Source: Dethiosulfovibrio salsuginis (GTDB taxonomy: Bacteria > Synergistota > Synergistia > Synergistales > Dethiosulfovibrionaceae). Taken from it: a stretch of DNA of 64,000 nt. Position 1 is the first letter of the stretch; every line of letters begins with the position of its first letter. This document shows positions 8,091 through 14,734 of the stretch, in pieces. The translations under genes and the position numbers were made by a program. The notes below the pieces were generated by a model. The model was not told the DNA's origin. It ran no database searches and saw nothing but the letters and a program-made list of their open reading frames with translations. The stretch covers positions 1 to 64,000 of the forward strand of contig NZ_FXBB01000007.1 in the NCBI RefSeq assembly GCF_900177735.1. Reading direction: 5' to 3'.

Positions 8091-9449
8091 TTATTTTACT
8101 TTTAAAGTTCCATCTTCTTTATAATCGTCAAGAGCCTTGCTTACAACCTTCGCAAGTCCTATAAGTGCTATAAGGTTAGGGAACACCATAAGACCGTTGA
8201 AGGTGTCGGCGAGCTCCCAGACGAGGTCGACCTTGAGGGTGGAACCAAGGACGATAAAGGCCATAACCAGAAGCCTATAGGGCGTAAGTCCCTTCGAGCC
8301 GAAGAGGAACTTTATGTTGGCCTCTCCGAAGAAGTACCAGCCAATTATGGTGGAGAAGGCGAAGAACAGGAGACATATGGCTATAAAGGGGTTTCCGAAG
8401 GACCCAAGACCTATCTCGAAGGCCCTCTGGGTCAGGGCTATACCGGTGGTCTGACCGTCGATAGCGCCGGTCGCAAAGATAACCAGGGCGGTCATGTTAA
8501 GGACGATAAAAGTGTCGATAAACACGCCCATTATGGCGACAAAACCCTGCTGTGCGGGATGCTTGACCTTAGCGACTGCGTGAGCGTGAGGGGTCGACCC
8601 CATACCGGCCTCGTTGGAGAAAAGCCCTCTGGCTACACCGTAACGGATGGCCTCTTTGACCCCTACACCGATAAGTCCGCCGGTGGCTGCCTTAGGATCG
8701 AAGGCACCTACGAAAATCATCTTTATAGCAGGTATCAGGTTGGAGGACTGGGTAATAAGGACGTAGAGACCTCCCAGAAGGTAAAGCAACGCCATGAGAG
8801 GAACTACTTTCTCGGTGAAAGAGGCTATACGGCCGATGCCTCCGAAGAAAATGAGGGCACCTAAAAGGGCTACCCCTATACCGACCATAAGGTGAGGCAC
8901 TCCGAAGGCGGTGCTGAACGCGTCGGCTATGGAGTTGGCCTGAACCATGTTGCCGATAAAGCCCAGGGCCATGATGATGGTCACTGCGAAAAAGCCCGCC
9001 ATCCACTTGCTGCCGAAGCCGTCCCTGATGTAGTAGGCAGGGCCACCGGTGATCTGACCTTGGTCGTCTCTGGACTTGTAGGTCTGACCTAATACCGCCT
9101 CGGCGAAGATGGTTCCCATGCCGAAAAAGGCGGCGATCCACATCCAGAAGATAGCTCCCGGACCACCTGCTGCGATAGCGGTAGCAGCCCCTGCAAGGTT
9201 ACCCGTTCCGACCTGGGCTGCTATGGCGGTCGCTAGGGACTGGAAGGAGGACATTCCGTCCTTACCGGCCTTCTCACCGCTGAGGGTAAGACCACCGAAG
9301 GTCTGCTTGCACACCGCACCGAACTTTCTTATCTGCACAAACCTAAGTTTAAGGGTGTAGTAAAGACCGGTTCCGCATAAAAGGACTATAAGGACATATC
9401 CCCAAAGAATGCTGTTTATCCCCTGTACTATGCTCATAAGCTGATCCAT
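8091..9449 (-). CDS. Alanine/glycine:cation symporter (AGCS family)
   Basis: A 452-residue integral membrane protein importing alanine or glycine with Na+ or H+. It is recognised by the AGCS signature around GLFSNEAGMGSTPHAHA and the family N-terminal half (ATAIAAQVGTGNLAGAATAI). About ten to eleven hydrophobic helices are evident. AGGAGG precedes the ATG. It is transcribed alone between the gcv and grd operons, so glycine is a likely physiological substrate (inference from position). A long AT-rich leader with an inverted repeat lies upstream. Confidence 0.93.
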   Translation of the reverse strand: MDQLMSIVQGINSILWGYVLIVLLCGTGLYYTLKLRFVQIRKFGAVCKQTFGGLTLSGEKAGKDGMSSFQSLATAIAAQVGTGNLAGAATAIAAGGPGAIFWMWIAAFFGMGTIFAEAVLGQTYKSRDDQGQITGGPAYYIRDGFGSKWMAGFFAVTIIMALGFIGNMVQANSIADAFSTAFGVPHLMVGIGVALLGALIFFGGIGRIASFTEKVVPLMALLYLLGGLYVLITQSSNLIPAIKMIFVGAFDPKAATGGLIGVGVKEAIRYGVARGLFSNEAGMGSTPHAHAVAKVKHPAQQGFVAIMGVFIDTFIVLNMTALVIFATGAIDGQTTGIALTQRAFEIGLGSFGNPFIAICLLFFAFSTIIGWYFFGEANIKFLFGSKGLTPYRLLVMAFIVLGSTLKVDLVWELADTFNGLMVFPNLIALIGLAKVVSKALDDYKEDGTLKVK

Positions 9450-9836
9450 CGGTAGGGAACCTCCTAGATATAAATAAATTAAAAATAAAAAAAATAAGAC
9501 ATATATGAACTCAATTGTTCATATATTGAACCTAAAAGAACACACCCCTTTCTTGACTAAAAAAAATGAAGATCTTTGGACTTAAAAAATCGCCGGTTTC
9601 CGTAAAAATACGCTGTTGTTATCGCCTTCACATCTAGATTCTACACCAAAAGGAATGATAAATGAACCGCTTATTCCTGTTTTATAGAAGTCTTGCTCTA
9701 AAAATAATTCTGTATTATCCCAATACACAATATGGAGTCGGTTTGCCAATTGACATGAGTAAGATAAAGTGGAGCAAAAATTTTTTTGTACCTTTTAGAA
9801 TCTATTTTGTTCGTTATAAGTTACAAAAAGATATAT
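9450..9836. other. AT-rich intergenic region upstream of the symporter gene
   Basis: About 390 bases without a credible gene. It is much more AT-rich than its surroundings. It holds an inverted repeat (9501-9526) and presumably the symporter promoter, but no single promoter stands out. No riboswitch core was recognised. Confidence 0.6.
9501..9526. repeat. Inverted repeat, possible operator
   Basis: ATATATGAAC (9501-9510) and GTTCATATAT (9517-9526) are perfect inverted arms separated by six bases, about 50 bases upstream of the symporter start. It looks like a dimeric regulator site; the regulator is unknown. Confidence 0.45.
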
Positions 9837-9869
9837 AAAAAAAGAGGCCCCTGAGGGGCCTCTTTTTTT
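9837..9869 (-). terminator. Terminator of the glycine reductase operon
   Basis: Perfect 15-base stem AAAAAAAGAGGCCCC / GGGGCCTCTTTTTTT with a three-base loop, six bases past the grdB stop. Confidence 0.9.
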
Positions 9870-9874
9870 ATATA

Positions 9875-11191
9875 TTAGTCTTCGTCTTTAAAGACAGTCT
9901 GCTCGGTTACCTCGGTCTCGAGGGCCTTAAGGGCGTTCTCGACCAGGTGACGGCGAAGTTTCTTCTCCTCCGCAGCGGTCATGTTGGGATTGCCCAGGGG
10001 GTGAGGGATCGCCACAGTCGGGATGATCCTGTTAGCCCCTACGCTGAGGGAGATAGGAACGATAGTAGCCATGTGGACCACAGGAACATCAGCGGTCTCC
10101 TCTATGGCCTTGACGAGCGTTGCACCGCAACGCGTACAGGTTCCTCAGGTAGAGGTGAGGATCACCGCGTCAACGCCGGCGGCCTTAAGCCTCTTGCCCA
10201 TCTCGACGCCGAACTTCTTGGAGTTGGCGACGGCTGTGCCGTTTCCGACGGTGGTGTAGAAGAGATGGTGCAAAGAGCCGATACGGCCTTCTTTCTCGAT
10301 ATCCCTGAGAACGTCAACGGGAAGAACCCTGTCGGCATCCTGGTTGGCGTAGGTCTGATCGTATCCGCCGTGAGCGGTCTGATACTCACCCTCTTTGAGG
10401 TCCATCACGCCGGTGATGTCGTACTCACCAAAGTTCTGGGCGCTGGAAGCAGCGATGTGATCGGGGTTGCCAAAGGGCACGATACCGCCGGAGGTGACCA
10501 GGGCGATCTTCGCCTTGGACATATCCTTTATCGCAGGGCGGGGATCAACCCTATCGAAGACGGGCATTTTGTACTCCGTCTTGAAGGGCTCGCCTTTAAG
10601 CTTCTTTATGAGCATATCAATGGCACGCTCGGCACCGATCTTCTCGTAGAACGTGTTGATACGGACGCCCTTCTCGATGTAGCCCTCTTCCTCAGGGGTA
10701 CCGATGGCCTCGCCTTTGATCTGCTTGAGCAGAAGGGAAGCCATAGCGGGAACGGCCTTGCCCATGCCTCTGGCGCTGTCGGCAGCTACGATAACGTAGG
10801 TGCCCTTTTTGTACATCTCAGCACCGGGGTTCTCGGGGTAGAGAGCGGTGACGGTGGGGATGCCCAGCTTCTCTCCGACGGCGCAGCAGATCGCTCCGCA
10901 GGCGGTTCCGTAACGACCGGCGTTGAAGCCAGGTCCTGCGACGAAGCCGTCGGCGTTGAATTCCTTCACCTTGGAGGCGATGAACTCGGAGGTCTCGTCG
11001 ATGTTGTCGGCGAAGTAGTTATCTCCACAGATAACGGTGGCGACGATCTCGGCCTCGCCTTTGAAAGCGGCGTTAAGGGCCATACCGGGGCCGACTACGC
11101 CCTCTCTGATCTCAGGTCTGATGTCCGCTTTTTCCTCTCCGCCAATACCTGCGAAGAACTGATTTATATAATGAACCACACGATAGGTCAT
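9875..11191 (-). CDS. grdB: Glycine reductase component B gamma subunit, selenoprotein
   Basis: A 438-residue catalytic subunit of the glycine-specific component B. It forms the selenoether intermediate with the glycine Schiff base made on GrdE. An in-frame UGA at 10147-10145 (residue 349) lies in the family motif LTST-U-GTCTRCGAT and must be read as selenocysteine. The frame continues 89 codons to TAA with clear family sequence (VVHMATIVPISLSVGANRI). A hairpin of SECIS type starts 11 bases after the UGA. The start is ATG 11191 (MTYRVVHYINQFFAG) after GAGGAGG. It is the last gene of the grd operon. A conventional gene caller would split it into two pieces. Confidence 0.96.
10117..10147 (-). 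promoter_or_regulatory. UGA selenocysteine codon and SECIS element of grdB
   Basis: UGA at 10147-10145, 11 bases, then stem GCGTTGC / GCAACGC (10133-10127 with 10123-10117) around a GGT loop. Position and loop fit the bacterial SelB-binding SECIS pattern (a hairpin directly downstream of UGA with G/U in the loop). Confidence 0.75.
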
Positions 11192-11211
11192 TTGTTCTCC
11201 TCCTCTTACGG

Positions 11212-11688
11212 CTACAGGGTGTACTTGGAGTACTGATCCCTGATTCCCTTTACCGCATCGGCAAGGGCATCGGGCTCTAGAACCATTTCCATCATACTGA
11301 TCTGGTTCTCCCATTCCTCCGGGTCAGCTTCGTCCCGGATATCCTGCTCAAAAATATCGTAGACGGCGAGTCCCAACGGGACGCCGGCGAGAGGCCCTGC
11401 GTAGGTAGGGTCTCCGTTACACACGGTCTCGGCGTAAATCTCTGCGCCTTCCGCATCGGAGGATCCCAGTACGACCACCACGTTTTCAGCGCCGTACTTT
11501 TCAGCAGCGTCTTTAACGCGCTGCTGGTTCTGCAGGTCCATCGCTCCCGCCGCAGTTCAGACGAAGCACTCGGTTACTGCGAAAATTACTTCCGCGCCGC
11601 TGTCTTTGAAGCAGGCCTCCATAGCCGGGGCGGGAACGCCATCGCGCTCGCCCAGGAGGATCAATTTCTTTCCAGCCAACTTACCCAT
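11212..11688 (-). CDS. grdA: Glycine reductase selenoprotein A
   Basis: A 158-residue selenoprotein carrying the carboxymethyl group from component B to component C. It is re-reduced by thioredoxin after forming a Se-S bridge. The in-frame UGA at 11559-11557 is residue 44 in the motif [14 protein letters not shown], the conserved CxxU pair of GrdA. N-terminal [19 protein letters not shown] and C-terminal half match the family over the full usual length. AAGGAGG precedes ATG 11688. Frames upstream and downstream of the UGA both carry GrdA sequence, so this is recoding and not a broken gene. It lies between grdE and grdB. Confidence 0.96.
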
Positions 11689-11771
11689 ATCAGCAGCACC
11701 TCCTTATTATGAAATGGTGATCTATTTCCGGTCCCCCGCCGTAGCGGCAGGTCCGGCCCTGCCAGGAAAAG

Positions 11772-13058
11772 TTATATGGTGTAGGCACCGAGCTTGTTGA
11801 AGCCGAGCTCGTTGGTGGCACCGAGGATGGCCTGGATCTCCACCTCAAGGCTGCCATCCTCCTGAAGGGTTCCGAAGAATCCGCCAGCGATAACGTCGGC
11901 CACAGGAAGCTCTCCGATGATCTTCTCCATAGGAGGAAGCATGATCAGCTGGTTGGCGTTTCCGCCGGTGACGCAGGCGTCGCCTTCAGGGCAGGAGTCA
12001 GCCAGAGACTGGCTTGCTCCGTCACGACCGGCGTACTCGTCGGTGATGAGAACGGTTTTAATGCCCGCTCTCTCGGCCTTCCAGCAGTTCATGATAAGGT
12101 CGGCATCGGGGTTTCCGAAACCTTCCTCGGAGATGACCACAGCGTCGACACCGAGCATCTTAGCCAGCTTGATGGCGTAGGAGGAGCTTCTCTTCTTGTC
12201 GGCTAAGGTGACGTTCTCGTTGGTGACGATGACGCCGACGAAGTTGAACTCTTTTCCGTGGTGGGCATAAAGGTGCTTGATAACAGGGTTGTTAAGGTGA
12301 ACATAGGTGTTGTTCTTGTCGCAGGCGGAGACGCAGTTACCGGAGATAATGGCACCGTCCATGGTCTCGGTGGGGCTGATCATAGTGGGGATTATCTTCT
12401 TTACGTCGACGCCGTAGATCCAGGTGTCGTGAAGAAGGCCCTGGGTCTGGAGCATGTAAACGTAGGCCACCTTGGGAAGACCGGGGTGAGCCTTCATGGC
12501 CTCCGCCAGAGGGGGGAAGTCGTAGGTCTCTACGCAGTCCGCCGCCGCCTCTTTGCAGCAGGAGGCGAGGTAGTGGGCGGTTCTGAGACCGGCCTGACGG
12601 CAGGCGGCCTCACGGGTGTGAAGCTCGACGCCCTCGGAGGGAGTCAGAACCACTACCAGGTTATTGGTCTTGGAGAAAGGAGTGTAATCCGCACCGGGAC
12701 CGGTCATGTCCACGATGCCCTCCTGAGGAGCTACCAGACGGCCGGTGGTGAGAACCACAGCACCGTCAAGGACAAGGGTCTTGCCCTCTCCTACAGTGTC
12801 GACGTCGCCTATCCAGCCTGGGAACACCTCGTTGCCGCCGTCTATCTTGCAACGGGGCTCGATGGCGTCCTTGACTGGAAGGATGCGGACGTTCTCGCCG
12901 GGATGGGCCAGATCGAGGTCCACCCCCGCCAGTCTCTCGTCGTCGGAGAGCAGATCGATAAGTTCCTGCTTGTTGATGGTAAGGACTCCGTCTTTAACGG
13001 AAGTCTTGTCGCCGAAAACCAGCTTACTAACCTTTACCTTATGGAGTTCGAGTTTCAA
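11772..13058 (-). CDS. grdE: Glycine reductase component B alpha/beta proprotein
   Basis: A 428-residue proprotein cleaved into two subunits. Cleavage at N241-C242 in SGNCVSACDKNN turns the cysteine into a pyruvoyl group, which binds glycine as a Schiff base. I chose the TTG start at 13058 (protein begins MKLELHKVKVSKLVFGDKT). A GGGGGGAG ribosome site precedes it, and it places the processed cysteine at position 242, the position I recall for characterised GrdE. An in-frame ATG at 13094 lies inside an inverted repeat and ahead of the ribosome site, so it is unlikely. About 80 bases separate it from grdA. Confidence 0.95.
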   Translation of the reverse strand: MKLELHKVKVSKLVFGDKTSVKDGVLTINKQELIDLLSDDERLAGVDLDLAHPGENVRILPVKDAIEPRCKIDGGNEVFPGWIGDVDTVGEGKTLVLDGAVVLTTGRLVAPQEGIVDMTGPGADYTPFSKTNNLVVVLTPSEGVELHTREAACRQAGLRTAHYLASCCKEAAADCVETYDFPPLAEAMKAHPGLPKVAYVYMLQTQGLLHDTWIYGVDVKKIIPTMISPTETMDGAIISGNCVSACDKNNTYVHLNNPVIKHLYAHHGKEFNFVGVIVTNENVTLADKKRSSSYAIKLAKMLGVDAVVISEEGFGNPDADLIMNCWKAERAGIKTVLITDEYAGRDGASQSLADSCPEGDACVTGGNANQLIMLPPMEKIIGELPVADVIAGGFFGTLQEDGSLEVEIQAILGATNELGFNKLGAYTI

Positions 13059-13083
13059 AGCGACTCCCCCCTTCTTAGGATCG

Positions 13084-13110
13084 ATATCGTTCATCTTTGA
13101 TGAACGATAT
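13084..13110. repeat. Perfect inverted repeat upstream of grdE
   Basis: ATATCGTTCATC (13084-13095) and GATGAACGATAT (13099-13110) with a TTT loop, about 25 bases upstream of the grdE start. In the mRNA it would form a 12-bp hairpin just before the ribosome site. On DNA it could be an operator. No T run follows on the minus strand, so it is not a terminator. Confidence 0.6.
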
Positions 13111-13154
13111 TTTATAAAATGCCCTGACGACCGGTATCGCCGAGCTAGTTACCT

Positions 13155-13250
13155 CTATACACGATCTGCGGACAGGGAGGGGCCAAAGCTCTCGAACCGA
13201 GAGCTGCTGGAAACCGATCAAACTCTTAGCATCATAAAGGCGACCTCCTC
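13155..13250 (-). promoter_or_regulatory. Candidate selenium-responsive leader: mini reading frame with UGA and SECIS-like hairpin
   Basis: Between grdX and grdE, AGAGGAGGT is followed at seven bases by ATG (13235). The frame reads MMLRV and then UGA at 13220-13218. With read-through it would continue to TAG at 13157-13155 (26 residues). Twelve bases after the UGA is a hairpin AGCTCTC-GGTTC-GAGAGCT (13205-13187). Its spacing and GGU-containing loop match the grdB SECIS in this same operon (11 bases, loop GGT). The sequence features are direct observations; a selenium-sensing role is inference. Confidence 0.45.
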
Positions 13251-13265
13251 TTAGTCTGCGTCGTG

Positions 13266-13279
13266 ATATTACCTAAAAC
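13266..13279 (-). promoter_or_regulatory. Possible internal promoter before grdE leader
   Basis: On the minus strand GTTTTAGGTAATAT resembles the -10 regions upstream of grdX and trxA, which both carry TTTTAGG next to TACAAT. A -35 box is poor (CTGTTT). It follows a weak hairpin and T6 run just past the grdX stop, so transcription could restart here. Confidence 0.3.
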
Positions 13280-13324
13280 AGGATAAAAAACAGCGAGTGA
13301 CTGAACCTGAAGGCTCAGGGTAAA

Positions 13325-13732
13325 TTAGATTTTTACTCCCTCTTTCACCAAAGTTTCCTTCATCAGATCGTAGTCCAGCACGGAACAATCGTCGTACATG
13401 GATTTAGGTGACGTCTCAGGGGTCAACCACCTGTCGGAACAGGACAGATAGACCTCTGCGGCCCTCTCCACCAGGGAAAGGGAGTCGCTATCCAGTGCGA
13501 AATCCTCGGGACGCTCAGGGGCCCTGAGCAACATTGTCCTAAAAGGCTGATGATAAGGTCGGAAGTTTCCATAAAGAGGGTGATTCAGCAAGGTCCACCC
13601 CTGATGAACTCGATCACGGCCCGCCACAACCACGTCGTATGCGGTACCGTCGAGCTTCACCAGCTCAAGACCCTCCTGATGAAGGGAGAAAAATGCAGGA
13701 TTGTTGGTGATTAGGACTAAAGAACGGACCAC
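13325..13732 (-). CDS. grdX: GrdX family protein
   Basis: A 135-residue GrdX-type protein, a small protein of unknown function found at the head of glycine/sarcosine/betaine reductase operons. It opens VRSLVLITNNPAFF and has VVVAGRDRVHQGWTLLNHPLYGN in its first half. I prefer the GTG at 13732, because GGGAG lies eight bases upstream. A second GTG nine bases earlier overlaps that site. It is the first gene after the glycine riboswitch and is separated from grdE by about 270 bases holding the UGA leader. Confidence 0.85.
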   Translation of the reverse strand: MVRSLVLITNNPAFFSLHQEGLELVKLDGTAYDVVVAGRDRVHQGWTLLNHPLYGNFRPYHQPFRTMLLRAPERPEDFALDSDSLSLVERAAEVYLSCSDRWLTPETSPKSMYDDCSVLDYDLMKETLVKEGVKI

Positions 13733-13762
13733 GACAGACACTCCCTTTTAAAGCTAGGGTTA

Positions 13763-13908
13763 GGTCTCTGTCGTATGCCCAAAGGGACACCTTTCAGAGT
13801 GACGTCCGGTCGCAATCTTTTTGCCTGAGAGTTTCGGCCTATAGGCCTTGCACCTTCGGCGCCTCTATTCCGATAAATAATGGATTTAGAGAGGTCTCTC
13901 TTGCGACG
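13763..13908 (-). promoter_or_regulatory. Glycine riboswitch (single aptamer with downstream partial domain)
   Basis: The minus-strand leader contains the glycine aptamer core: GCAAGAGAGACC, then GCGCCGAAGGTGCAAGG, then AACTCTCAGGCAAAAAGA, closed by GTCGCAA/TTGCGAC. It is followed by CTCTGAAAGG and a short stem to CAGAGACC, consistent with a ghost second domain of singlet riboswitches. It lies between a good promoter and grdX, so it should control the glycine reductase operon by glycine. No clear terminator follows, which suggests translational or other control. Confidence 0.9.
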
Positions 13909-13925
13909 TTCATCCGTACAACCCG

Positions 13926-13953
13926 ATTGTACCCTAAAAGAGACGGGCGTCAA
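13926..13953 (-). promoter_or_regulatory. Promoter of the glycine reductase operon
   Basis: TTGACG (13953-13948), 16-base spacer, TACAAT (13931-13926) on the minus strand. Transcription would start just before the riboswitch. Confidence 0.7.
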
Positions 13954-13976
13954 GAGGGCTGTGAAAAAAATCGCCC

Positions 13977-14013
13977 AAAAAAGGGGGAGCTTAATCCAGC
14001 CTCCCCCTTTTTT
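13977..14013 (-). terminator. Terminator of the thioredoxin gene
   Basis: Stem AAAAAAGGGGGAG / CTCCCCCTTTTTT with an 11-base loop and T run on the minus strand, shortly after the thioredoxin stop. Confidence 0.88.
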
Positions 14014-14031
14014 ACATAAAAAACTGCTTTT

Positions 14032-14349
14032 TTACAGAAGCTTGTCCAGTTCCTGACGAATCTGGTCGATGGTCACCGAGTCGCCGCTGATCCTGGCCTG
14101 CTCCTCGCCGCCCTTCCAGAAGAGGAAAGCAGGAAGTCCCATTACCTTAAGGGAGATAGCCACCCTGCGGTTGCCCTGTATGTTGACCTTGCAAAACTTG
14201 ACCTTGCCGTCGTATTCCTTGGCAAGCTCCTCGACTCCAGGCATGAGGGCCAGGCAGTGAGTGCACTTAGGTCCCCAGAAATCTACCAATACGGGAATAT
14301 CGCTTTCCTTTACCTCTGCGTCAAATGTGTCCTTATCCAGCTCTATCAT
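14032..14349 (-). CDS. Thioredoxin with atypical CTHC active site
   Basis: A 105-residue single-domain thioredoxin. It would supply electrons to glycine reductase selenoprotein A, judging by its place directly upstream of the grd operon and the known need for thioredoxin there. The active site is WGPKCTHC (C29, C32) in place of the usual WCGPC type. The cis-proline is in MGLPAFLFW. The start is ATG 14349 (MIELDKDTF) after AAGGAGC; a longer frame upstream has no ribosome site. It has its own promoter and terminator. No thioredoxin reductase gene is in the window. Confidence 0.88.
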   Translation of the reverse strand: MIELDKDTFDAEVKESDIPVLVDFWGPKCTHCLALMPGVEELAKEYDGKVKFCKVNIQGNRRVAISLKVMGLPAFLFWKGGEEQARISGDSVTIDQIRQELDKLL

Positions 14350-14404
14350 AGGTATCAGCTCCTTAGTTTTTTTAAGGGAATACAAGTCATTCCCGACCTG
14401 CCCC

Positions 14405-14432
14405 ATTGTACCTAAAACCCCCGGTCAGTCAA
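14405..14432 (-). promoter_or_regulatory. Promoter of the thioredoxin gene
   Basis: TTGACT (14432-14427), 16-base spacer, TACAAT (14410-14405). The spacer end and -10 (TTTTAGG next to TACAAT) are nearly identical to the grdX promoter. Confidence 0.65.
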
Positions 14433-14446
14433 GGGAAGGTATTTAA

Positions 14447-14696
14447 GGAACCTCTAAAAACGCTGATCCTCGGAAAGACCGTTCTGACGGAGCCCATTCG
14501 AGCCCGTATAGTCGACCTGCCGCCTTTGAGTGCGAATGGGGCGACAGGACGTCGCCCCAAGCCGAGGGGGCACAGGACGTGCCCTCCGAGGCGGTTCGTA
14601 CGGAACAGGCAGGTCGAGTATGCGCTTGGGCGAGACAGGGCGCAGGCGGGACGGTCTCTCCGAGGGGAGTCAAAGGTGGGTTTTTAGAGGTGCTCC
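14447..14696 (-). repeat. Palindromic ~250-bp repeat, copy 1 (inverted relative to copies 2 and 3)
   Basis: It is bounded by GGAACCTCTAAAAAC on the left and GTTTTTAGAGGTGCTCC on the right, i.e. terminal inverted repeats. Inside are two clean hairpins (GGGGCGACAGGACGTCGCCCC-type and GGGGGCAC...GTGCCCTCC) and nested longer arms, so the whole element can fold into a cruciform. Near-identical copies occur at 25962 and 38503. Short frames inside are not genes. It separates the thioredoxin promoter region from the downstream end of the symporter gene. Confidence 0.85.
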
Positions 14697-14700
14697 TTAC

Positions 14701-14732
14701 AAACAGGCGAGGCCATGTGGCCTCGCCTGTTT
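14701..14732 (-). terminator. Terminator of the NSS-family transporter gene
   Basis: Perfect 15-base stem AAACAGGCGAGGCCA / TGGCCTCGCCTGTTT with a two-base loop, directly after the transporter stop. The T tract on the minus strand is short. Confidence 0.65.
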
Positions 14733-14734
14733 GT

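Noticed and set aside
9947-11236. 429-codon open frame on the plus strand opposite grdB
   Set aside because: It is an antisense shadow of a well-supported gene, has no family pattern and no ribosome site.
10145-11559. Frameshift or nonsense mutations splitting grdA and grdB
   Set aside because: The in-frame UGA codons fall exactly at the known selenocysteine positions, and family sequence continues on both sides.
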